Source: Parietichytrium sp. I65-24A (Eukaryota > Sar > Bigyra > Thraustochytrida > Thraustochytriidae). Taken from it: a stretch of 13,221 nt of DNA. This document shows, piece after piece, positions 8,624-13,221 of the stretch. The DNA lies in contig BLSF01000087.1 of assembly GCA_012862575.1 (NCBI GenBank), positions 115,076 to 128,296 on the forward strand, given 5' to 3'. Position numbers and translations under genes: made by a program. Numbering within the stretch: position 1 is the stretch's first letter; each line of letters starts with the position of its first letter. The notes under the pieces were generated by a model, which worked only from the letters and a program-made list of their open reading frames with translations, had not been told where the DNA came from and did not search any database.

Positions 8624-8891
8624 TTAACTTTTGCTGGTCAGCATTTGTAACTGGACTAGTTCAGATTCGGCGTGAGATTGTTTCCAGTGGAAGAGTTGCC
8701 ATGCAAAGTAGAAGTCTTTGTGCGCGAGCACAAGTCTGTCGCCGAAGTTGTCGTGGACCATGAAGTCCTCGATACAGTTGGAGCTTGCAAAGAAAACTTG
8801 CGCGCGTTTGTCCGCTGCAAGTTTTAGAGCTTGAGCCTTGCTTTTCGAACCGTGGAAGAGCTCAAGAAGTTCATTAGCTCTTCCTCCGCAG
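8624..8891 (-). CDS. Hypothetical 3' exon or gene remnant
   Basis: A minus-strand frame ends at a stop at 8624-8626. Its last 85-90 residues look like real protein, with mixed hydrophobic and charged composition (GSKSKAQALKLAADKRAQ, then DNFGDRLVLAHKDFYF and a tail ending LTSKS). No competing long frame exists on the plus strand here. The frame stays open upstream to 9436, but that part is Cys/Leu-rich and lies opposite better plus-strand coding, so I do not include it. A possible acceptor (TCTGCCAG) sits just before 8891. I recognise no family. Either it is the 3' exon of a gene whose upstream exons I could not place, or a remnant. Confidence 0.35.
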
Positions 8892-8921
8892 CTGGCAGAC
8901 AGAATCAAACCGGCCAAATAA

Positions 8922-9281
8922 ACTCTCCCGCAGCCGCACGCAGGACTCCGAAGCCCTCGGAGAAGGGCTGAAGTACAGGGCAGTAGCACCGCTCCTTTTG
9001 AATCCGAGGCACTGCAACGCCTGATCCTATGCCAAACGCAAAACACCAGCGCCGGTAAAGGCTTTGAAGCCAGAGCCAGAATGCTTGAAAACACAAGAAC
9101 AACCCGCGGCCTTGGATACTTGACGTGGACTACGTCTGTGTCGAGTCGCAGGTCCTGAAGAACATCCAGATGAAGGTCCTGTCGCACGCCATCCAATGCT
9201 ACTTTGTCACGAAGAAGGAGGGCAGAGCGAAGGGAGGGCAGAGCGAAGGCAGGACAGAGCGCGGTTGGTCCCACGGTGAGC
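8922..9281 (+). pseudogene. Possible upstream coding remnant in two frames
   Basis: One plus frame is open from 8922 to 9155 and looks protein-like in its second half (EALQRLILCQTQNTSAGKG, then ARMLENTRTTRGLGYL). Near 9118 protein-like sequence switches to the next frame (LDVDYVCVESQVLKN, then SHAIQCYFVTKKEGRAK). Just beyond is a short tandem run of AGGGCAGAGCGAAGG-like units (9218-9262), where the frame could slip again into the gene starting at 9282. This may be the 5' part of that gene, broken by indels. No start codon or family is clear. Confidence 0.3.
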
Positions 9282-9833
9282 ATGATCAAGCCCGAGAGCA
9301 AATTCAATGCCAGCAAGGGGCTAGCGATCCCTGACTCGATCCTGAAACTCAAGCCTCGCAGGCGCAACAAGATGATGGCGGTGTATACGGCGGAGCACAT
9401 CCTCGCGCACCAGCAGCGTGACCTCACGGCGCTCAATTTCCTCCGCTCATTCCAGAAGCAGGACGATCTGAGCGAATCGTTTCTGCAAGGCGTTTAATAC
9501 CTGGATGTGGTGAGGCAGAAGCGCCGCCAGAACGAGAGACTGAAAGGTCTCTTTGGCGCGGCTGGTGCATCAGTTGGCGCAGCAGTTGGAAGGACTATCA
9601 CGATCGACGCAAACACTGGCACCAAGGACGAGAAGTTCGAGGAGGGGGTCCAGATGAACGAGGGCTGCGAATACGAGCGGGAGATCATTCTGCCGCTGGT
9701 GTACCGCGCTGAGCACTTTGTCCCCCGCGGCTACGATACGGAGAACGTGAGCATCTCGTCCTCGACGCGCTTCATTCGCTCGATCAAGTCTCGCTTGACC
9801 AAGTCTCGCACTTCGGTGGCCAGCGTCACCTAA
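9282..9833 (+). pseudogene. Basic protein with Gly/Ala-rich segment, interrupted by an in-frame stop
   Basis: From ATG 9282 the frame reads a basic region (KLKPRRRNKMM) and a helical region (ILAHQQRDLTALNFLRSFQ), then meets TAA at 9495. The same frame continues past the stop without change to 9833. It carries another basic stretch (VRQKRRQNERLKG), a hydrophobic Gly/Ala segment (LFGAAGASVGAAVG) that might insert in a membrane, an acidic region and a Ser/Arg-rich tail. The similar character on both sides of a single stop suggests one gene of about 180 codons that has been nonsense-mutated or mis-sequenced. Its opposite strand is also open, but with less protein-like composition. No family recognised. 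It leads a same-strand series of three further coding pieces. Confidence 0.5.
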
Positions 9834-9982
9834 CCCAAGCCAAGGTGTGGCCAGCACAAAAAAGGGGCCGTGCCGTCGTTTTTCCTGTGGACTCGGTAGA
9901 GGAGAACATCAGAAGAAAAGAACGAAGAAAAGGAGAAAAACAGCAGAGTGGGACAGCGGACAGCGGACAGGGCAAATAACGT

Positions 9983-10483
9983 ATGGCGATGCAGACCGTG
10001 GAGGAGCTCGAGAAAGAGTCCATTCTCGAGCAACTGGCCTCCGCGCACACGTCCGGGCCAGTGAGCGCGGGCGATGATCGGCTGGCGCAGCCGCGCGGAT
10101 TCGAGACTCTTTTCAAGCAGGTGAGCCGGACGCCACGCATCCTCAGGGTGTTGCTCCAGGCCGAGTTTGGCTTCGTTGGTCGGGTGGACGCGACGGCGCG
10201 CGGGGCGGACGAGTCAATGCTCCTGCGGGAGCCGTGGTATCCGCGGACATTCGTGGTGCCCAATTACGCTAACATGCCGGCTTGGGTGGACATTCACCTC
10301 CTGGTTTCACGAGTGCGTCATCAGCGTCATCAGCGTGGCGGCAGAGATCCGCTTCATCCGGGGCCGTCTCACCTTCCCAGCCTTCTGGCTTCAGGCAGCA
10401 GTCGCCATTGCCGGACCTGATCGCTGTCTTCAAGCGCTCGGATTCCAGTTCTTCTGTCGGTTCTTCTGTCGGTGCTTGTGCCG
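9983..10483 (+). pseudogene. Hypothetical protein N-terminal part with frame change(s)
   Basis: Starts at ATG 9983 with an acidic helix (MQTVEELEKESILEQLAS), continues through FETLFKQVSRTPRILRVLLQ and WYPRTFVVPNYANMPAWVDIH, then loses protein-like character near 10300. A hydrophobic stretch in a second frame (ECVISVISVAAEIRF, then TFPAFWLQAAVAIAG) and a Ser-rich stretch in the third frame (LIAVFKRSDSSSSVG) follow. This suggests one or two indels. A GTGAGT donor at 10484 can join the third frame to the acceptor before 10751, so this and the next coding piece may be one gene. No family recognised. Whether the frame changes are decay or consensus errors cannot be decided here. Confidence 0.4.
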
Positions 10484-10750
10484 GTGAGTGGGTGGAGAAT
10501 GCTCTTTTGTTCTTCTTCGACGAACAAGTGAACCGTGGAGAAACAAGAAGAACCGAGTCAAAAACAAGAAGAACCGAGGGAAAAAAACAAGGAGAACCGA
10601 GGGAACAAGGGAATCGACCCAAGACGGAACAAAAAGGAACGAGGTCTCAGAACTCGCCGGGATATTCGAGCACGCTTACGCTTCTGGTTAGCGTGTAGGC
10701 TAAGAGAGAGAGAGTAAGAGAGAAAGAGTGAGGGAAAGAGTGGTCGGAAG
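10484..10750 (+). other. Candidate intron with purine-rich short repeats
   Basis: Begins GTGAGT at 10484 and ends GGAAG at 10750, just before a protein-like frame (GIIIIEVDAKPIRDLE). If spliced it is 267 nt. It contains three to four imperfect copies of an ACAAGAAGAACCGAGGG unit (10522-10611) and a GA-rich tract (10700-10745). Such strand asymmetry is unlike a typical pyrimidine-rich intron 3' end, so the intron call is weak and the stretch may simply be intergenic. Confidence 0.3.
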
Positions 10751-11352
10751 ACGGAATCATCATCATAGAGGTAGATGCCAAGCCAATTCGCGATCTGGAG
10801 ACCAATTTCAAGGAGACCATGGTTCAGCTTCTCGGAACCCTGAGCCATAACCCGGACATGGTCTATCTCGGCGGGTTCGGGAGACGGACGATGGCTCCGG
10901 TTCTCGGTGTCTCTTGCGTCAGCCGCATACTCACCAGGAAGCTTGGGCTCGAGGCGTACTATTTGAGTCCCATTGACGCCAAGATTTTGTTGGTGGACGC
11001 AATGCCGATCGAGGTTCAGGTGGACTTGTATGTGGGCTACAAGATCGAGCGCGACGCCGAGAAGTCCGCTGATTCGGACGAGAACGCTTTCGTGGTTTAC
11101 CAGATCGACGAGCGGCTCGTGGACCAGGAGAACATGGCTGGCACGACCATTCAGCTCAAGGAGGTCAGGGACCCTGGGGCAGGGGACGAGGGCTCCATGT
11201 CCTTGTATCAGTACATTTTGTTCGCAGTGCTGGCGATCTTTTCGGTGTTGCTCGTGGTGGAGTACTTGCACATGAAATGGGACCAAAAAGTGAGTCCAGG
11301 GCGAATATCCAGCAGCGTTGAGAGGATAGAGTGGCAACGCCATAGTAGCTGA
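10751..11352 (+). CDS. Hypothetical protein with C-terminal membrane anchor
   Basis: A clean plus frame. The first ATG is at 10819 (177 codons to the TGA at 11350), but protein-like sequence extends upstream to about 10751 (EVDAKPIRDLETNFKE), so the true 5' end is probably an exon boundary. From ATG 10819 the soluble part covers residues 1-128 and has mixed alpha/beta character (MVYLGGFGRRTMAPVLG, then AKILLVDAMPIEVQVDLYV). It is followed by one strong hydrophobic helix at residues 129-150 (QYILFAVLAIFSVLLVVEYL) and a short basic tail. This predicts a tail-anchored, single-pass protein facing the cytosol, or a virion membrane protein if the cluster is viral. The stop overlaps the ATG of the next frame as TGATG. 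A GTGAGT at 11290 could instead splice the tail away. No family recognised. Confidence 0.55.
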
Positions 11353-12174
11353 TGTCGCGTTACCTGATAGCGCCGGAGGCCAAGCGGGAAGCCAAGCGGA
11401 AAGCCAGAATGGAAGCCAAGCGGGAAGCCAAACTCACTGGTGAGCTCTCCGACGGAATCACCAACGGAATCACCAGTGATCAGGATGAAGGCGGCGAGTC
11501 GTGGTGGGGTGCCCTCTCCGGTAAGGCTTCAGGTGCTCTTGGGAACAGGAAAGGCGTGATCGCCGGAGCTCTTGTCGCGGCCCTCTTCGTCTTCCTGTGG
11601 TTCTACTTTCGCGGCGCCGGCTCCGGTGCCGACTCCGACCCTGGCACGGCTCGCGAGTTGTTCCGCGCCGAGAAGCGCGTCCACTGGGCCGATGACAGCG
11701 GCCAGTCACTGGAGGACTTCCGCGCCTACGAGGAGTCGCGCTCGGCTCGGGCCATGGCAATTGAGCACACGCTGCAGCGCCTGGGCTCCGTCCGCTCGCA
11801 GATGGCGCGCGTCGCGGGAGAGGCACAGCGCACCAAGTCCAGCATCGCGAATAATTTCGGGGAGACCGCCGCCCTTACGACGAGGACATCTCCTCCTTCG
11901 AACGCGACCAGTCCATCGAGAACGCGTTCATGATGAAGAGCGACCTGGACTCCAAGCGAAAGGGCCTCGCGCAGTATGCGGAACAGCTCCAGACGGACAC
12001 ACAGAACCTCGAGCGAGAGGCGAAGATGCTGCAGGACAGGTACAGAGAGGAGCAAGCCGAGTACTTGCACCACTTCGGAGTGGAGTATTCGCCAAGCCCG
12101 CCAAGCCTACCAAGCGGCTAGAGGGACTTCTCGAGGTGGAGCAGCTAACGCAACGAGTAAGTCTGCCAGCATGA
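11352..12174 (+). pseudogene. Single-pass membrane protein with coiled coil, two frameshifts
   Basis: From ATG 11352, residues 1-30 are a Lys/Glu/Ala-rich helix with internal duplication (EAKREAKRKARMEAKREAK). An acidic Gly-rich linker follows, then a membrane helix at about 68-86 (GVIAGALVAALFVFLWFYF), then a charged, probably coiled-coil region (EYEESRSARAMA-like, HTLQRLGSVRSQMARVAGE). At 11862-11880 protein-like coding moves to another frame (EDISSFERDQSIENAFMM, then coiled coil AQYAEQLQTDTQNLEREAK). Near 12084-12095 it moves again to a frame ending at TGA 12172 (LLEVEQLTQRVSLPA). Both changes equal the loss of one base, and no GT..AG intron fits the tight gaps. An intact form would be about 270 residues. 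No family recognised; the architecture fits a structural or scaffold membrane protein. Confidence 0.5.
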
Positions 12175-12381
12175 AAAAGAACAACGAAGGCGGACGAGGG
12201 TGGACGAGGGCGGGCGCGCTCTGGCTTGCATATATGTTTGGTATTTAGGGACTTTAAAAATCTGGAGTGAAGGGGTTACACTGGTCATTCTCGTCGCTTC
12301 CGCTGGACCGATATTTTTCTTTCTCTCTCACCCTCTTTCTCTCTTCTATATACCTCGAAAGCTGCGCGAAGGCTATGGATT
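12175..12381. other. Spacer between convergent genes
   Basis: No gene is seen. It holds two GGACGAGGG copies (12190-12210) and a pyrimidine-rich tract (12313-12346) ending CTATATA. The flanking genes converge here, so it should contain both 3' ends. I see no clear polyadenylation signal. Confidence 0.4.
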
Positions 12382-13221
12382 TCAACTCGAGAGAGCCTTC
12401 GACACCTCTCGTGTACGGGCATGGTCCTCGCCATACATATCGCGTCGCAGGGCTAAAAGAGAGGTTAACATTCGTCTACCATCTCGCCGTTGTCGCTCTG
12501 GGCCAAGCAGGATGAGAACCTTGCCGAGCTCCAGATGAGCGGCCTGAACTCGGACGTGTGCATCGGGCTGTCCGAGATTGCTGCGTATTTTCAGGGCTTC
12601 CTCGATGGTAATTTTCGCACTGCCCACCTCGCCAAGCAGCCGCATGGCGACCCCTTTTGCAACTAACAGGCGCGATCTATATTCACCACTGTCTTTCTTC
12701 TTATCGAGGATGTGCTCCGCGATGCCAAGCCGGTCTGACGCCTTTTTCGGCAGTCCTTGCCCATTGTAGCACTCCGCCAGTGACACAAGTGTTGCTGCCA
12801 CACTAGGATGGTCCCGTACGCCGTACGCCTTCTCTTTGATGCGCAGCGCCTCTTCGAACTGCTTGAGCGCCGCGTCGTATTCGCCCTTGTTCTGCAGCAC
12901 GCTTGCGATTGCGTAAAGTGTCAATGCCACACTCGGATGGTCCCGTCCGCCGTACACCTTCTCTTTGATGCGCAGCACCTCTTCGTACTGCTTGAGCGCC
13001 GCGTCGTATTCGCCTTTGTTCTGCAGGACGTTTGCGATTTCGTGAAGTGTTGCTGCCACATTCGGATGGTCCCGTCCGCCGTACGCCTTCTCGTCGATGC
13101 GCAGCACCTCTTCGTACTGCTTGAGCGCCGCGTCGTATTCGCCCTTGTTCTGCAGGACGTTTGCGATTGTGTGAAGTGTCGATGCCACATTCGGATGGTC
13201 CCGTCCGCCGTACGCCTTCTC
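12382..13221 (-). CDS. TPR-repeat protein (kinesin-light-chain-like TPRs), 3' part
   Basis: An uninterrupted minus-strand frame enters at the window edge (13221) and ends at TGA 12384-12382, giving 279 visible residues with the N-terminus missing. The first half is a series of 43-residue TPR units of the form YGGRDHPxVAxTLxxIAxVL, then QNKGEYDAALKQYEEVLRIKEK. This is the TPR_12 / kinesin-light-chain type that stacks as paired helices and binds other proteins. Three near-identical units are followed by a variant one (ECYNGQGLPKKASDRLG) and by more diverged TPR-like helices, ending MYGEDHARTREVSKALSS. The visible part is one exon, unlike the LRR genes. In many protists and in brown algae such TPRs follow an NB-ARC domain, but none can be seen here. 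It converges on the membrane-protein cluster. The repeat call is firm; the biological role is not shown. Confidence 0.9.
   Translation of the reverse strand, partial: EKAYGGRDHPNVASTLHTIANVLQNKGEYDAALKQYEEVLRIDEKAYGGRDHPNVAATLHEIANVLQNKGEYDAALKQYEEVLRIKEKVYGGRDHPSVALTLYAIASVLQNKGEYDAALKQFEEALRIKEKAYGVRDHPSVAATLVSLAECYNGQGLPKKASDRLGIAEHILDKKKDSGEYRSRLLVAKGVAMRLLGEVGSAKITIEEALKIRSNLGQPDAHVRVQAAHLELGKVLILLGPERQRRDGRRMLTSLLALRRDMYGEDHARTREVSKALSS
12807..13221 (-). repeat. 129-bp tandem DNA repeats inside the TPR gene
   Basis: The marker GATGGTCCCG recurs at 12807, 12936, 13065 and 13194, an exact 129-bp period. Copies are almost identical in DNA, including silent positions, except for the 5' end of the unit nearest 12807. 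This implies recent duplication or ongoing homogenisation. The array continues past the right edge, so the copy number is unknown. Confidence 0.92.

Noticed and set aside
8892-9436. Upper part of the 270-codon minus-strand frame as real protein
   Set aside because: It is Cys/Leu/Arg-rich, lies opposite more protein-like plus-strand sequence, and G+C-rich DNA often leaves the antisense frame open.
10269-11343. Minus-strand frames of 117 and 261 codons opposite the membrane-protein frames
   Set aside because: The plus strand shows a coherent soluble domain plus membrane helix. The minus frames include translated low-complexity purine repeats (Ser/Leu/Phe runs) and look like shadows.
11470-12174. 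Alternative-frame open readings (118-codon minus, 200-codon plus N-terminal part, 115-codon minus)
   Set aside because: Arg/Ser/Pro-rich products of G+C-rich sequence in the wrong frame. Only the last part of the plus frame (from about 12085) looks like genuine continuation of the coiled-coil gene.

Overview
The window is nuclear DNA of a eukaryote, most likely a single-celled or algal protist. The evidence is the many short GT..AG introns (about 70-150 nt), a recurrent CTGAC branch-point-like motif 20-45 nt before the acceptors, and gene families typical of protist genomes: ribonuclease-inhibitor-type LRR and kinesin-light-chain-type TPR. I cannot name the species. The nearest published parallel I know is the brown alga Ectocarpus, where candidate immune receptors carry one LRR or TPR per exon. 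The short introns here do not by themselves point to Ectocarpus.

Left and centre (4-8427): two paralogous LRR genes lie head to tail on the + strand. The first (4-3974) has 23 exons that I could define. The second (5760-8427) has 14 exons and a complete 408-residue product. In both, nearly every exon is exactly 84 nt and encodes one 28-residue LRR. Every intron is phase 2, so repeats can be gained, lost or skipped without breaking the frame. In the second gene exons and introns are both nearly identical along the array, so it grew by recent tandem duplication of a unit of about 187 bp. Variation among its repeats concentrates on the exposed strand positions. One exon of the first gene (2957-3042) carries a frameshift. 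A single N at 7053 is flanked by a perfect 101-bp duplication that looks like an assembly join. The 1.8-kb spacer between the genes holds a cluster of perfect hairpins and two diverged copies of an unidentified repeat.

Right (8428-12174): this part is richer in G+C and holds a compact run of + strand coding pieces. They include a basic protein with a Gly/Ala-rich segment, a protein with a C-terminal membrane anchor, and a protein with a central membrane segment plus a coiled coil. Several are interrupted by a stop codon or by frame changes too tight to be introns. One pair overlaps as TGATG (stop/start). I recognise no family. A decayed insertion from a large algal DNA virus is possible but unproven; rough consensus sequence is the alternative. 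A short - strand coding remnant lies at 8624-8891.

Far right (12382-13221): the 3' part of a - strand TPR gene with 129-bp near-identical repeats runs off the window. The LRR and TPR genes are both fast-evolving repeat proteins of the sort used for recognition. No NB-ARC, NACHT, kinase or ROCO domain is visible in the window, so an immune role is inference.
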